From Hyphomicrobiales bacterium (lineage in GTDB: Bacteria > Pseudomonadota > Alphaproteobacteria > Rhizobiales > Rhizobiaceae), in the NCBI GenBank assembly GCA_030456445.1, contig JAKDNM010000021.1, positions 1 to 40,212 of the forward strand: a stretch of 40,212 bases of DNA, in the 5' to 3' direction. Position 1 is the first letter of the stretch; every line of letters starts with the position of its first letter. The notes below the pieces were generated by a model. The model saw only the letters and a list, made by a program, of their open reading frames with translations, was not told the DNA's origin and ran no database searches. The position numbers were made by a program, and so were the translations under genes. Below are positions 16,403 through 25,795 of this stretch, one piece after another.

Positions 16403-16445
16403 AGGGTATGAAGCCCCCAAGGTATGATACCGAGGAGACCACGCC

Positions 16446-17714
16446 ATGAGTTTGTACGGCATGATGCGCACCGGCGTTTCGGGCATGAACGCGCAGGCCA
16501 ACCGGTTGTCAGCCACCGCCGACAATATCGCCAATTCCGGCACGGCCGGCTACAAGCGCGCCAGCACGCAGTTTTCCACGCTCGTCATCCCCGGTTCGAC
16601 CGGCAACTACAATTCCGGCGGCGTGACCACCACGACAAGATACGCCATCTCGGAAGCGGGCATCCCCCAATATACGACCTCGCCGACCGACCTTGCGATC
16701 AACGGCGACGGCTTCTTCATCGTCGCGGACACCAACGGCACGCCCTACATGACGCGGGCCGGCAATTTCGTTCCCGACGATCAGGGGCATCTGGTCAACG
16801 CCGCCGGTTTCACGCTTCTGGGCTACAGCTTCGGCAACGGGACGCCGGCCGTTACCGCCAATGGCTTCGCCGGGCTGACGCCGGTGACCGTTTCCCAGAC
16901 GGGCCTGACCGCCACGCCGTCTTCAACCGGCGATTTCTACGCCAACCTTCCCCTGGACGCGGACATCGTCGCCGCGGCGGACCTGCCGTCGGCCAACGCG
17001 GCCACGGCCGCCTATACCGCCAAATCCTCTTTGGTCGCCTACGACAATGCGGGTTCCAAACGGCTGCTCGACGTTTATTTCACCAAGACCGGCGCCGACA
17101 CCTGGGAAATGGCCGTGTTCGACCAATCGCAGGCGACTGCGGGCTCCGGCTTTCCCTATGGAACGGCTGGAACGCCGCCACTCCGGACCCAGACGCTGAC
17201 TTTCGACCCCACGACCAACCATCTCCTCACCGGCACCGCCTCAACCATCGACGTACCCGTCCCCAATGGCGGCACCGTCACGCTCGACCTTTCCCAGTCG
17301 ACCCAGTTCGGCACCGGCTATAGCGTCTACAACGCGAAGGTGAACGGCAACCCGCCAAGTGCGATCCAGGACGTGCAGATCGCCGACGACGGGACGGTCT
17401 ACGCGCAATATGACGACGGTTCGCTGCAGGCGCTCTACCGGATCCCGCTGGCAACCGTGGAAAGCCCCGACAATCTGAAGGTGATTGCCGGCAACGTCTT
17501 CGCCGCGACGGCCGATTCAGGCGATCCGACGGTGGGTTTCCCCGGCGAGGGCAAGGCTGGAACGGTCAAGTCGGGCGCTTTGGAAAACTCGAATGTCGAT
17601 ATCGCCCAGGAACTGACCGACATGATCGAATCCCAGCGCACCTACACGGCAAACTCGAAAGTGTTCCAGACCGGATCGGACCTCATGGACGTGCTCGTCA
17701 ACCTGGCACGCTAG
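16446..17714 (+). CDS. flgE: Flagellar hook protein FlgE
   Basis: FlgE is the hook subunit. The 422-residue product starts MSLYGMMRTGVSGMNAQANR with the family signature LSATADNIANSGTAGYKRAS. It has hook-domain motifs TDLAINGDGFFIVADTNGTP and MTRAGNFVPDDQGHLVNAAG, and the C-terminal GALENSNVDIAQELTDMIES followed by QRTYTANSKVFQTGSDLMDV. A GAGGAGACC ribosome site precedes the ATG. Length is typical for rhizobial FlgE. Export stops when FliK, encoded upstream, measures the correct length. Confidence 0.97.
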   Translation: MSLYGMMRTGVSGMNAQANRLSATADNIANSGTAGYKRASTQFSTLVIPGSTGNYNSGGVTTTTRYAISEAGIPQYTTSPTDLAINGDGFFIVADTNGTPYMTRAGNFVPDDQGHLVNAAGFTLLGYSFGNGTPAVTANGFAGLTPVTVSQTGLTATPSSTGDFYANLPLDADIVAAADLPSANAATAAYTAKSSLVAYDNAGSKRLLDVYFTKTGADTWEMAVFDQSQATAGSGFPYGTAGTPPLRTQTLTFDPTTNHLLTGTASTIDVPVPNGGTVTLDLSQSTQFGTGYSVYNAKVNGNPPSAIQDVQIADDGTVYAQYDDGSLQALYRIPLATVESPDNLKVIAGNVFAATADSGDPTVGFPGEGKAGTVKSGALENSNVDIAQELTDMIESQRTYTANSKVFQTGSDLMDVLVNLAR

Positions 17715-17744
17715 GTGGCGTAACGTCAGCAGAGAACAACGACA

Positions 17745-19217
17745 ATGTCGCTGACCACCGCTCTCAACATCGCCCAGTCGGCGCTCTTCAACACGACGCG
17801 CCAGACGACGGTCGTTTCCCAGAATATCACGAATTCGGGGAACCCCGACTACGCGCGGCGTTCAGCGACCATTGTCAGCACCGCGCCCGGCGCCACCGTC
17901 GTCAATATACAGCGCACCACCAGCGACGTGCTCTTCCGCAGCAATATGAAGGCGCTTTCTTCCTACGAGGGGCAGAACACGCTCCTCAACGGGATGCAGA
18001 ATCTCGGCCTCGCGGTAAACGGCGTCGACAATGCGGGCTCCGCGGCCAGTGCGCTCGGCGATTTCCAGCAGGCGCTGAACCTCTATTCCGCCGCGCCATC
18101 CAACGCCAGCCTCGGCGAGAACACCGTGGAATCCGCGCGCCAGCTCGTGCGCAATTTGAACGACGGCACCAACGCGATCCAGTCCTTCCGAACGGATATG
18201 GACAACCAGATCTCGCAGGCCGTCTCCGACCTCAACAATTTGCTCAACAGCTTCGATCAGGCCAACCGCACCGTCGTTGCCGGCAACCAGACCGGCGCGG
18301 ATGTGTCCGATGCCCAGGACCAGCGCGACGGTCTCCTCAAACAGATATCCCAGTATGTGTCGATCTCGGCCATCAAGCGCGACAACGGCGATATGATGCT
18401 GGTGACTTCGGGCGGCGCCACGCTTTATGAAACAGTGCCGCGCACGGTGACGTTCGAGCCCGTCGCCGGCTATGACGCAACGACGGCCGGCAATGCGATC
18501 AAGATCGACGGCGTGCCGCTTTCGGCAGGGACCGGCGGCAATACGACGGCCTCCGGCAGGCTCGCCGCGATGGTGCAGTTGCGCGACAGTACTGCGACCA
18601 CGATGCAAAGCCAGCTCGACGAGATCGCGCGCGGCCTGATAAACGCCTTCGCCGAGACGGACCCCAGCGACCCGACCGCGACGGCGGGCAAGACGCCCGG
18701 CCTGTTCACCTGGGACGGGGCTCCCGCTATGCCGGCCGATGGCACGCTGGACGCGGGCCTCGCCGGCCGTATCAAGATCAATCCGGCGATGGATTCGACG
18801 GTTGGGGGCAGCGCCCTGGTTCTGCGCGACGGCGGCGGCGGGGGCGCGGGCTACGTCGCCAACCCTCCTCCCGGCAACGCCTCTTTCTCCAATCTGCTCA
18901 TCCGCTATTCACAGAACCTCGACAAGCCGATCGCCTTTGATCCGGCCGCCGGTGCAGGCTCCAACGCCAGCGTAATGACCTATTCGACCAACGCCATCAG
19001 CTCGTTCGAGGCCGCGCGCAAGAACGCCTCGGACGCCGCCGACAACAAGAACGCGCTGATGACGCGCACACAGCAGACGCTTTCCAACTCGACCGGCGTC
19101 AACATCGACGAGGAGATGTCGATGATGCTCGATCTGGAGCATTCATATCAGGCGTCGGCGCGCATGATCTCGACGGTGGACAACATGCTCGCCGCCCTCA
19201 TGAACGCGATACATTGA
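17745..19217 (+). CDS. flgK: Flagellar hook-associated protein 1, FlgK
   Basis: FlgK is the first junction protein between hook and filament. The 490-residue product has the N-terminal signature VVSQNITNSGNPDYARRSAT and the conserved helical segment DFQQALNLYSAAPSNASLGE followed by VESARQLVRNLND. The C-terminal pair reads TGVNIDEEMSMMLDLEHSYQ then ASARMISTVDNMLAALMNAI. Length is normal for the alphaproteobacterial form. It is one base away from flgL, its direct partner. Confidence 0.96.
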   Translation: MSLTTALNIAQSALFNTTRQTTVVSQNITNSGNPDYARRSATIVSTAPGATVVNIQRTTSDVLFRSNMKALSSYEGQNTLLNGMQNLGLAVNGVDNAGSAASALGDFQQALNLYSAAPSNASLGENTVESARQLVRNLNDGTNAIQSFRTDMDNQISQAVSDLNNLLNSFDQANRTVVAGNQTGADVSDAQDQRDGLLKQISQYVSISAIKRDNGDMMLVTSGGATLYETVPRTVTFEPVAGYDATTAGNAIKIDGVPLSAGTGGNTTASGRLAAMVQLRDSTATTMQSQLDEIARGLINAFAETDPSDPTATAGKTPGLFTWDGAPAMPADGTLDAGLAGRIKINPAMDSTVGGSALVLRDGGGGGAGYVANPPPGNASFSNLLIRYSQNLDKPIAFDPAAGAGSNASVMTYSTNAISSFEAARKNASDAADNKNALMTRTQQTLSNSTGVNIDEEMSMMLDLEHSYQASARMISTVDNMLAALMNAIH

Positions 19218-19218
19218 G

Positions 19219-20268
19219 ATGAAGACGACATTCATATCCTCGCAGGCCGTATCGAACGCGATGCGCTATCAGGTCCTGTCGATGCAGCAGGAACTGGCCA
19301 AGGCGCAGACGGAGGTGACCACCGGCAAGCTTGCCGACCCCGGCGTGACGCTCGGCTCGCGCACCGGCCAGGCGGTGTCTCTTTCGCGCGATGTCGGCCG
19401 GCTGAACGGGCTGGTCGATTCCAACAACCTCATCTCCACCCGTCTGACCGCCACGCAAGATGCGCTCGGCCAGATAAACGACCTCACACAGACATTCCTC
19501 TCCGCCCTGACCGCCGACAAGGGCAGCGGCGTCGCCTCGACAGTGACGCAGGAGGCCGCAAAGGCGGCTCTGAGTTCCGTCACCTCCATCCTCAATACCA
19601 GCGTCAACGGCGAATATCTGTTCGCCGGCATCAACACCGACGTCCAGCCGATAAGCGACTTCAACGCCGTTGGCTCGCCGGCGAAACTGGCGTTGGATCA
19701 GGCATTCCAGGCCAAGTTCTTCTGCGCGCCGAGCGACCCGGCCGCGGCCGACATCAGTGCGGTGGACATGACCCAGTTCCTCAACGATCTCGTGACGCAA
19801 CAAACCACCGAGCCGGCATGGACAGACAATTGGTCCAAGGCGACGGACCAACCCATCACCAGCCGCATCTCGCTCAACGAAACGGCGGATACCTCCGTCA
19901 GCGCCAATTCCGTCGGCACCAAGAAATTCATGCTTGCCGCCGCCATGGTGTCGAACTTCATGCAGGGCAATCTGAGCGAAGGCGCCCGCGACGCGCTCGT
20001 CGACAAGGCGTCGAGCCTGATTACCGACTCGCTCACCGATTCCGCTTCCCAGCAGGCACAGCTTGGCCTGATCCAGAACAAGGTCTCCAGCGCCACCGAC
20101 CGCATCAAGTCGCAAGTCGATCTGTTCAAGCGCAACCTCAGCGACCTCGAAGGCGTCGATCAGTACGAGGCTTCCACCAAGATCACCTCGCTGCTCAGCC
20201 AGATCGAGACATCCTACGCACTGACCGCGCGCATGCAGCAACTCAGTCTCGTCAACTTCCTAAAGTAA
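19219..20268 (+). CDS. flgL: Flagellar hook-associated protein 3, FlgL
   Basis: FlgL is the second junction protein, related to flagellin. The 349-residue product begins MKTTFISSQAVSNAMRYQVL with a flagellin-like N-terminal helix (MQQELAKAQTEVTTGKLADP) and ends with the paired helix DRIKSQVDLFKRNLSDLEGV and LLSQIETSYALTARMQQLSL. The motif NTSVNGEYLFAGINTDVQPI is characteristic of FlgL. It starts one base after flgK. FlaF follows after 34 bases. Confidence 0.95.
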   Translation: MKTTFISSQAVSNAMRYQVLSMQQELAKAQTEVTTGKLADPGVTLGSRTGQAVSLSRDVGRLNGLVDSNNLISTRLTATQDALGQINDLTQTFLSALTADKGSGVASTVTQEAAKAALSSVTSILNTSVNGEYLFAGINTDVQPISDFNAVGSPAKLALDQAFQAKFFCAPSDPAAADISAVDMTQFLNDLVTQQTTEPAWTDNWSKATDQPITSRISLNETADTSVSANSVGTKKFMLAAAMVSNFMQGNLSEGARDALVDKASSLITDSLTDSASQQAQLGLIQNKVSSATDRIKSQVDLFKRNLSDLEGVDQYEASTKITSLLSQIETSYALTARMQQLSLVNFLK

Positions 20269-20302
20269 CCCGCAACCTCAGGCGAAACGTAACGGAACCA
20301 CC

Positions 20303-20650
20303 ATGTACCAATTTTCGTATGCCGAGATACAGACCGACTCGATCGCCGACGCGAAGGATCGCGAACGTCAGCTCCTGAGCCGGTCCATCGATCTGCTCTC
20401 GACGGCGAAGGACAGCGGCGGCAGCTCGCCGCAGGCGGTCGAGGCCATCCACTTCATGAACCGCATCTGGACCTCCTTCATGGAGGACCTCGGCAGTTCC
20501 GAGAATGAGCTTCCGGTGGAATTGCGCGCCAATCTGATTTCGATCGGGCTTTGGCTGCTGCGCGAGGGCGAGGCCGTACGCCAGGGCCAATCGCAGAATT
20601 TCGACGGTCTCATCGAGGTATCGCAGATCATCCGCGACGGCATACAATGA
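20303..20650 (+). CDS. flaF: Flagellar biosynthesis regulator FlaF
   Basis: FlaF is a small cytoplasmic alphaproteobacterial protein needed for flagellin synthesis and secretion; it acts with FlbT, which opposes it in several species. The 115-residue product is typical: YQFSYAEIQTDSIADAKDRE, LLSRSIDLLSTAKDSGGSS, AIHFMNRIWTSFMEDLGSSE, NELPVELRANLISIGLWLLR. The last four bases overlap flbT. Confidence 0.94.
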   Translation: MYQFSYAEIQTDSIADAKDRERQLLSRSIDLLSTAKDSGGSSPQAVEAIHFMNRIWTSFMEDLGSSENELPVELRANLISIGLWLLREGEAVRQGQSQNFDGLIEVSQIIRDGIQ

Positions 20651-21084
20651 AGAACGCGCTGAAAATATCGCTGAAAGCCAACGAGAAGATTTATATCAAC
20701 GGCGCGGTTGTCCGGGTCGACCGCAAGACGACGGTCGAGTTGCTCAACGAGACGCAGTTCCTGCTCGAAAGCCATGTCCTACAGCCCGAGCAGGCCTCGA
20801 CGCCGCTCAGGCAGCTCTATTTCATCTTGCAGATCATGCTGGTGAACCCCGGCAACGCGGAGCAGGCTCGCGAGATGTTCCGGCAGTCGCTTCCACTCCT
20901 CCTTGACAGCTTCCGCAACGAGCACATCCTGTCCTCGCTCAAACATGTCGACCAGCTCGTGGCCGAAGGTCATGTCTACGACGCGCTGAAGACCATCCGC
21001 GGGTTGTACAGCCTCGAAGACGATATCCTCTCCGGCGGAAAAATGCCGCCGGCCTATCAAGACGAATTGCGGGAGATCGCCTGA
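20647..21084 (+). CDS. flbT: Flagellin mRNA regulator FlbT
   Basis: FlbT binds the 5' leader of flagellin mRNA and controls its stability and translation in Caulobacter and related bacteria. The 145-residue product starts at the ATG at 20647, inside the flaF stop overlap: MKNALKISLKANEKIYINGA, VVRVDRKTTVELLNETQFLL, then LRQLYFILQIMLVNPGNAEQA. These are the core of the family. A longer frame from 20551 runs back through flaF and is not supported. The likely target in this window is the structured leader of flaA (6857-6913). Confidence 0.94.
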   Translation: MKNALKISLKANEKIYINGAVVRVDRKTTVELLNETQFLLESHVLQPEQASTPLRQLYFILQIMLVNPGNAEQAREMFRQSLPLLLDSFRNEHILSSLKHVDQLVAEGHVYDALKTIRGLYSLEDDILSGGKMPPAYQDELREIA

Positions 21085-21488
21085 TGTCTGTTCCTCCAGT
21101 GAATAGCGCAAACGGTTCGGGAACCGGCGCCAACCCCACTTCGCAGGCCGCCGCGCCGAACATCGACTACCAGTCCTTCCTGAAGCTTCTCATCGCCGAG
21201 ATGAAGAACCAGGACCCGACCAAACCGATGGATTCGACGGAATATGTCGCGCAGCTGGCGACTTTCTCGCAGGTCGCCCAAACCGTGCAGACGAACTCGA
21301 AGCTCGACCAACTGCTGCAGACTTCGGCGTTGGCGCAGGCCGGCAACATCATCGGCCACAGCATAATTTCCGCCGATGGCAACACGACCGGCACCGTCTC
21401 CTCCGTCCGCCTCTCCACCGACGGATTGGTGGCGATCCTCCAGAACGGCCAGGAGGTGACGATGCAAAGCGGCGTGGTGATACAGTAG
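21084..21488 (+). CDS. flgD: Flagellar hook assembly scaffold FlgD (short form)
   Basis: FlgD caps the growing hook and is lost from the finished organelle. The 134-residue form is much shorter than enterobacterial FlgD (about 230) because the C-terminal FnIII/Tudor part is missing; this is usual in rhizobia. The conserved N-terminal region is complete: YQSFLKLLIAEMKNQDPTKP, MDSTEYVAQLATFSQVAQTV, then ALAQAGNIIGHSI. It overlaps flbT by one base and is followed by fliQ after 28 bases. Confidence 0.94.
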   Translation: MSVPPVNSANGSGTGANPTSQAAAPNIDYQSFLKLLIAEMKNQDPTKPMDSTEYVAQLATFSQVAQTVQTNSKLDQLLQTSALAQAGNIIGHSIISADGNTTGTVSSVRLSTDGLVAILQNGQEVTMQSGVVIQ

Positions 21489-21516
21489 CGTCGAACTGAA
21501 CGGCGGGAACGCTGCC

Positions 21517-21783
21517 ATGAACGAAGCCGACGCGCTCGATATCGTGCAATACGCGATCTGGACCGTGCTGCTCGCCTCCGGGCCGGCCGTGCTGGTGGCG
21601 ATGGTCGTCGGCGTCGGCATCGCGCTCGTCCAGGCGCTGACGCAGGTTCAGGAAATAACCCTGACCTTCGTCCCCAAGATCGTCGCCATCCTCGTGGTGA
21701 CGGCGATCACCGGCCCATTCGTCGGCGCCCAGATATCCTCCTTCTCCAACGTCGTCTTCCAGCGCATCCAGAACGGGTTTTGA
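21517..21783 (+). CDS. fliQ: Flagellar type III export gate protein FliQ
   Basis: FliQ is the small two-helix component of the FliPQR export gate. The 88-residue product has two membrane helices (IWTVLLASGPAVLVAMVVGV, then FVPKIVAILVVTAITGPFVG) joined by the family signature ALVQALTQVQEITLTFVPK. Length and motif match the family. FlhA and FliR, the other gate components, follow directly. Confidence 0.95.
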   Translation: MNEADALDIVQYAIWTVLLASGPAVLVAMVVGVGIALVQALTQVQEITLTFVPKIVAILVVTAITGPFVGAQISSFSNVVFQRIQNGF

Positions 21784-21821
21784 AGGCGCCTGATGAACTG
21801 ACGACACAGCCGCCTCACCCT

Positions 21822-21853
21822 CGCGCAAGCTTCGACCGCTAGTTTCCGGCATG
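21822..21853 (+). promoter_or_regulatory. Flagellar promoter-like element upstream of flhA
   Basis: CGCGCAAG (21822-21829), ten bases, TAG (21840-21842), then TTTCCGGCATG. The closest relative is the fliF element at 8282-8313: with identical spacing they share AAGCTTCG, the TAG and TCCGGCA. It sits in a 113-base gap between fliQ and flhA and points to a separate promoter for the flhA-fliR group. Confidence 0.55.
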
Positions 21854-21896
21854 TGGCGGCCCGTGCGGCCCGCTTCGCTTGAGAACCGGGCAACGC

Positions 21897-23984
21897 ATGG
21901 CCATTACCGAGACCAGTTCGACGACCGAGATCAAGAAGCACGGCCGCGACGTCGGTTTCGCGCTCGGCATCGTCACCATCCTGTCGGTCCTCTTCCTGCC
22001 GATCCCGCCATTCCTGATCGACATCGGTCTCGCCTTCTCTATCGCGGTATCGGTTCTTGTCTTGATGGTGGCGCTATGGATCCAGCGGCCGCTCGACTTC
22101 TCCTCCTTCCCGACCGTGCTTCTGGTCGTCACTATGCTGAGACTCTCGCTGAACGTCGCCACGACACGGGTGATCTTGTCGCACGGCAACGAAGGGACGA
22201 ACGCGGCGGGCTACGTGATCGGCGGCTTTTCGCAACTCGTCATGGCCGGCGATTTCGTCATCGGCCTCATCGTCTTCCTGATCCTCATCGTGGTGAACTT
22301 CATCGTCATCACCAAGGGCTCGACCCGCATCGCGGAAGTGGGCGCGCGCTTTACCCTCGACGCCATCCCCGGCAAGCAGATGTCGATCGATGCCGATCTG
22401 TCCGCCGGCATGATCAACGAGAAGGAAGCGCAGCACCGCCGCCGCGAACTGGAAGAGGAATCGGCCTTCTTCGGTTCGATGGACGGCGCCTCGAAATTCG
22501 TCCGCGGCGACGCCATCGCCGGCCTGCTGATCACCGCCATCAACATTATCGGCGGCATCGCGATCGGCTATGCGCGCCACAATATGAGCCTCAGCGAGGC
22601 CGCCGACATCTTTACCAAACTGTCGGTCGGAGACGGGCTCGTCTCGCAGATTCCCGCGCTGATCGTCTCGCTCGCCGCCGGCCTCCTCGTTTCGAAGGGG
22701 GGCACGCGCGGTTCCGCCGACCAGGCGGTATTCGGGCAGTTGAGCAACTATCCTCGTGCGCTCTTCGTCGCCGCGGCCCTGATGACCCTGCTGGCCATCA
22801 TGCCGGGCCTGCCGGCGCTTCCCTTCCTGTTCCTCGCCGGCACGATGGGGGCGGTGGGCTACATTATCCCGATGCGCGAGAACCGCCGCGTCGCCGAAGC
22901 CGCGGAAGCCGAGAAAAAACAGCAGGTCGTCCGGGACGACGAGGAGAAGAACTCCATCAAGTCCTCGCTCAAGACAGCCGAAATCGAGCTTCTGATCGGC
23001 AAGCAGCTTTCCACCAAGCTGCTTGCCTCGCATCAGGAACTCGCCTTCCGCATGTCCAAGATGCGCAAGAAATTCGCCCAGCAATACGGTTTCGTCGTGC
23101 CCGAGGTCAGGCTGACCGACGATTTCGGCATCCCCACCAAAAGCTACCGCATCAAGGTGCACGGCACCGTCGTGGCCGAGCATGAAGTGCGCGTCGGCGA
23201 ATTGCTGGTCCTGATCGGCAATGGCGCGCCGCCCGACATGCCCGGCGAGGAAGTGCGCGAGCCGGCGTTCGGCATGCGCGCATGGTCGGTGCCTGAAATG
23301 TTCGCCGAGGACCTGAAGCGGGAAAACTATTCCTACGCCGACAACATGTCGGTGCTCCTGACCCATCTGTCGGAAGTGGTGCGCAACAACCTGCCGCAGC
23401 TTCTCTCCTACAAGGACATGAAGGCGCTGATCGAACGGCTCGATCCGGAGTACCGCAAGCTGGCCGACGAGATCTGCACCACTCACATCACCTATCCGGG
23501 CCTGCAGGCGGTGCTGAAGCTTTTGCTTGCCGAGCGCATCTCGATCCGCAATCTGCACCTCATCATCGAGGCGATCGCCGAGATCGCGCCCCATGTGCGC
23601 CGCACAGAACAGATCGTCGAGCATGTGCGCATCCGTATGGCGCAGCAGATCTGCGGCGATCTGACCGAAGGCGGCGTGCTCAAGGTTCTGCGTCTCGGCA
23701 ATCGCTGGGACCTCGCCTTCCATCAGGCGCTGAAGCGCGACGCCAAGGGCGAAATCCGCGAATTCGACATCGACCCGCGTCTCCTGGAAGAATTCGGCCA
23801 AGAAGCGTCGAAGGCCATTCGCGGCCATGTCGACGCCGGCGAACGCTTCGTTCTGGTCACCGCGCCCGATGCCCGGCCCTATGTACGCATGATCATCGAG
23901 CGCATGTTCCCGACACTCTCCGTTCTCTCCCATGTCGAGATCGCCAAGGGCGTGGAGATCAAGGTGCTCGGGTCGATCGCGTGA
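21897..23984 (+). CDS. flhA: Flagellar type III export protein FlhA
   Basis: FlhA is the large export-gate subunit that docks chaperone-substrate complexes. The 695-residue product has about eight N-terminal membrane helices and a cytoplasmic C-terminal domain. Diagnostic stretches are [80 protein letters not shown] and [20 protein letters not shown]. The C-terminal domain has [20 protein letters not shown] and [16 protein letters not shown]. The ATG at 21897 is preferred over a TTG at 21879 because the MAITETSST start is typical and nothing supports the extra six residues. It overlaps fliR by four bases. Confidence 0.97.
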   Translation: MAITETSSTTEIKKHGRDVGFALGIVTILSVLFLPIPPFLIDIGLAFSIAVSVLVLMVALWIQRPLDFSSFPTVLLVVTMLRLSLNVATTRVILSHGNEGTNAAGYVIGGFSQLVMAGDFVIGLIVFLILIVVNFIVITKGSTRIAEVGARFTLDAIPGKQMSIDADLSAGMINEKEAQHRRRELEEESAFFGSMDGASKFVRGDAIAGLLITAINIIGGIAIGYARHNMSLSEAADIFTKLSVGDGLVSQIPALIVSLAAGLLVSKGGTRGSADQAVFGQLSNYPRALFVAAALMTLLAIMPGLPALPFLFLAGTMGAVGYIIPMRENRRVAEAAEAEKKQQVVRDDEEKNSIKSSLKTAEIELLIGKQLSTKLLASHQELAFRMSKMRKKFAQQYGFVVPEVRLTDDFGIPTKSYRIKVHGTVVAEHEVRVGELLVLIGNGAPPDMPGEEVREPAFGMRAWSVPEMFAEDLKRENYSYADNMSVLLTHLSEVVRNNLPQLLSYKDMKALIERLDPEYRKLADEICTTHITYPGLQAVLKLLLAERISIRNLHLIIEAIAEIAPHVRRTEQIVEHVRIRMAQQICGDLTEGGVLKVLRLGNRWDLAFHQALKRDAKGEIREFDIDPRLLEEFGQEASKAIRGHVDAGERFVLVTAPDARPYVRMIIERMFPTLSVLSHVEIAKGVEIKVLGSIA

Positions 23985-24733
23985 CCGCGACGATCTCACA
24001 GGTCGTTCTCGGTGCCTTCCTCGCCTTTTGCCGCGTCGGTGCCTGCTTCATGATCATGCCCGGCTTTTCCAACGCGCGCGTGCCGATGCAGGTCAGGCTC
24101 TTCGTCGCGGCGGCGGTAAGCCTGGCGCTGTTCCTCCCTCTCTCCGACGTCATCCTGCCCTTCGCCGAATCGACGCCGGACGTGCTGTTCAAGACCATCG
24201 CGTCGGAACTCCTGACCGGGGCGCTGATCGGCATCCTGGCGCGGCTCTACCTGCTTGCGCTCGAATTCATGGGCAACGCCATCTCGATGATGATGGGTTT
24301 CAGCAATCTCGGCGGCAGCCTGGCGCTCGAAAGCGAGCCGCAGGCGGCGCTCGGCGGGCTTTTGTCCTTCGCCGCGCTTTTGATCCTCTTTCTTCTCGAT
24401 TTCCATCTGGAGATCGTCAGGGCGCTGGTGATCTCCTACGAGGTGGCGCCGCCCGATATCTTCTTCGATCCGCAATCGGCGCTGATCAACGTGACGGACA
24501 CGATCTCGCAATCCTTCTTCGTCATCTTCCGGCTGGGCAGCCCGTTTGTCGCCTACGCGATCCTGGTCAACCTCGGGATCGGCCTCATCAACAAGCTGAC
24601 CCCGCAGATCCCGATCTACTTCGTCTCACTCCCCTTCGTCGTCACCGGCGGACTGCTCTTGATGTATTTCGCCATCGGCAATTTCCTCAGCCTCTATGCC
24701 GATGGCTTTCTTGCCGTGACCATCGGGAGGTGA
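23981..24733 (+). CDS. fliR: Flagellar type III export gate protein FliR
   Basis: FliR is the third member of the export channel. It starts with GTG overlapping the flhA stop. The 250-residue product is hydrophobic throughout with about six membrane helices. Family motifs are [60 protein letters not shown], and near the end [20 protein letters not shown]. The FliJ-like gene starts one base after its stop. Confidence 0.95.
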   Translation: MTATISQVVLGAFLAFCRVGACFMIMPGFSNARVPMQVRLFVAAAVSLALFLPLSDVILPFAESTPDVLFKTIASELLTGALIGILARLYLLALEFMGNAISMMMGFSNLGGSLALESEPQAALGGLLSFAALLILFLLDFHLEIVRALVISYEVAPPDIFFDPQSALINVTDTISQSFFVIFRLGSPFVAYAILVNLGIGLINKLTPQIPIYFVSLPFVVTGGLLLMYFAIGNFLSLYADGFLAVTIGR

Positions 24734-24734
24734 A

Positions 24735-25121
24735 ATGGCTTCGCGTACGGAGCGCCTGAAAAAGCTGGGCGAGGTGCAGGAGCAGTTGAAGGCCTTCCAC
24801 GAGATGCGCCGGGCAACCGCGCTTGCCGAGGCTGCCGCCGCCGGACGCGAGGCGGCCGAGCTTGCCGCGCGCTTCGACGCGCTCGATTCGCTCACCGACC
24901 TGTTCCCCGATCTTTATGCCCGCGCCGTCGAGCGTGCGCTGCGCCGCCAGGACCAGAAGCTGGCAAGCGCCCACGTCGAGGCAGGCCATGTCGCCACCCA
25001 GACCGCGCGCACCAATATGGTCGAGCGATCCTGGCGCGAGGCCACGCGGGCAGACGAGCGACAGGCCGAAGACCGGGCCACGCTGGAAGCGGTCGAACGG
25101 ACGCTGATCACGCGCAAGTAA
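24735..25121 (+). CDS. Small coiled-coil flagellar protein, FliJ-like
   Basis: The 128-residue product is almost wholly helical, highly charged and Ala-rich, without a signal or membrane segment: RTERLKKLGEVQEQLKAFHE, then a long stretch with repeated Ala/Glu/Arg, ending ERQAEDRATLEAVERTLITR. This resembles FliJ, the coiled-coil stalk that links the FliI ATPase to FlhA. It lies directly behind fliR and no other FliJ candidate is in view. FliJ is too divergent for a firm call by eye, so this is an architectural assignment. A general chaperone role would also fit. Confidence 0.5.
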   Translation: MASRTERLKKLGEVQEQLKAFHEMRRATALAEAAAAGREAAELAARFDALDSLTDLFPDLYARAVERALRRQDQKLASAHVEAGHVATQTARTNMVERSWREATRADERQAEDRATLEAVERTLITRK

Positions 25122-25208
25122 GCCTGCCGCAAGCTAGTTCGGGCATGGTGAAGGACAAGGATCGGCGCCGGGCATATCGGCACCGAAGAGAAGAGGACAG
25201 GATTTCCG

Positions 25209-25787
25209 TTGGCCATCTCTCCGCCGAGCGACATCGTTCTCGACGTGGCACGCGCCGTCGATCCAGCCGAACTGGCCGCGGCTCGCACGCAACTTGCCGA
25301 ACGTGCCCGGACGGGCATCGCAAAGGCGGGGTTTCCCGAAATCGCACCTGCTGAAGTCTCCTCGAGAAACATGGCCGACATGCGCTTCACCAGCCATGCC
25401 GACGCCGGCAAGGCCGGCAAGGCGCCCGAGGCCTACAGGAAATTCGAGGCGGTCGTCCTCCAGAACTTCATGCAGTCGATGATGCCCAAGGACAGCGAGG
25501 CGGTCTACGGCAAAGGGCTCGCCGGCGACATGTGGAAATCCGAGCTGGCCAAGCAATTGGGAACCGTGCTCTCCGAGCGCGGCGGCATCGGCATCGCCAA
25601 CCGGCTCCTCAAGGACCACTACATGGTCGGCGACAAGAAGGTCGCGCTTACCGGCGCTTCCGAAGGTACCCGCAAGGACGAGGCCGACATGAGGCGGATG
25701 CTTTCGACGGCGCTTGTCCAGGAAATCCAGCGCAAGCTCACCAGTCCGCTTGCCGCCGGCGATGGCGGCGGCAAGAGCAAAACCTAG
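25209..25787 (+). CDS. flgJ: Rod-binding protein FlgJ (no muramidase domain)
   Basis: FlgJ is the rod cap. Only the N-terminal rod-binding half is present (192 residues); the peptidoglycan-hydrolase half found in enterobacteria is missing, and the transglycosylase at 14853 probably supplies it. The conserved core reads YRKFEAVVLQNFMQSMMPKD, AVYGKGLAGDMWKSELAKQL and LSERGGIGIANRLLKDHYM. The start is a TTG (MAISPPSDIVLD), preceded by GAGGACAGG; no ATG or GTG lies in a better place. The 87-base gap before it contains CAAGCTAGTTCGGGCAT, which resembles part of the flagellar promoter element but with different spacing. Confidence 0.9.
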   Translation: MAISPPSDIVLDVARAVDPAELAAARTQLAERARTGIAKAGFPEIAPAEVSSRNMADMRFTSHADAGKAGKAPEAYRKFEAVVLQNFMQSMMPKDSEAVYGKGLAGDMWKSELAKQLGTVLSERGGIGIANRLLKDHYMVGDKKVALTGASEGTRKDEADMRRMLSTALVQEIQRKLTSPLAAGDGGGKSKT

Positions 25788-25795
25788 GAGCCATC

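Noticed and set aside
21851-23185. 444-residue + strand frame over flhA
   Set aside because: Out-of-frame translation of flhA, dominated by Arg, Pro and His.
22074-23999. 641-residue open frame antisense to flhA
   Set aside because: It mirrors a strongly conserved export gene, is full of His/Asp/Arg typical of antisense frames in GC-rich DNA, and has no domain motif.
25111-25141. Sixth copy of the flagellar promoter element before flgJ
   Set aside because: CGCGCAAG and CTAG are both present, but the spacing to CTAG is six bases longer than in the other copies, so I did not count it.
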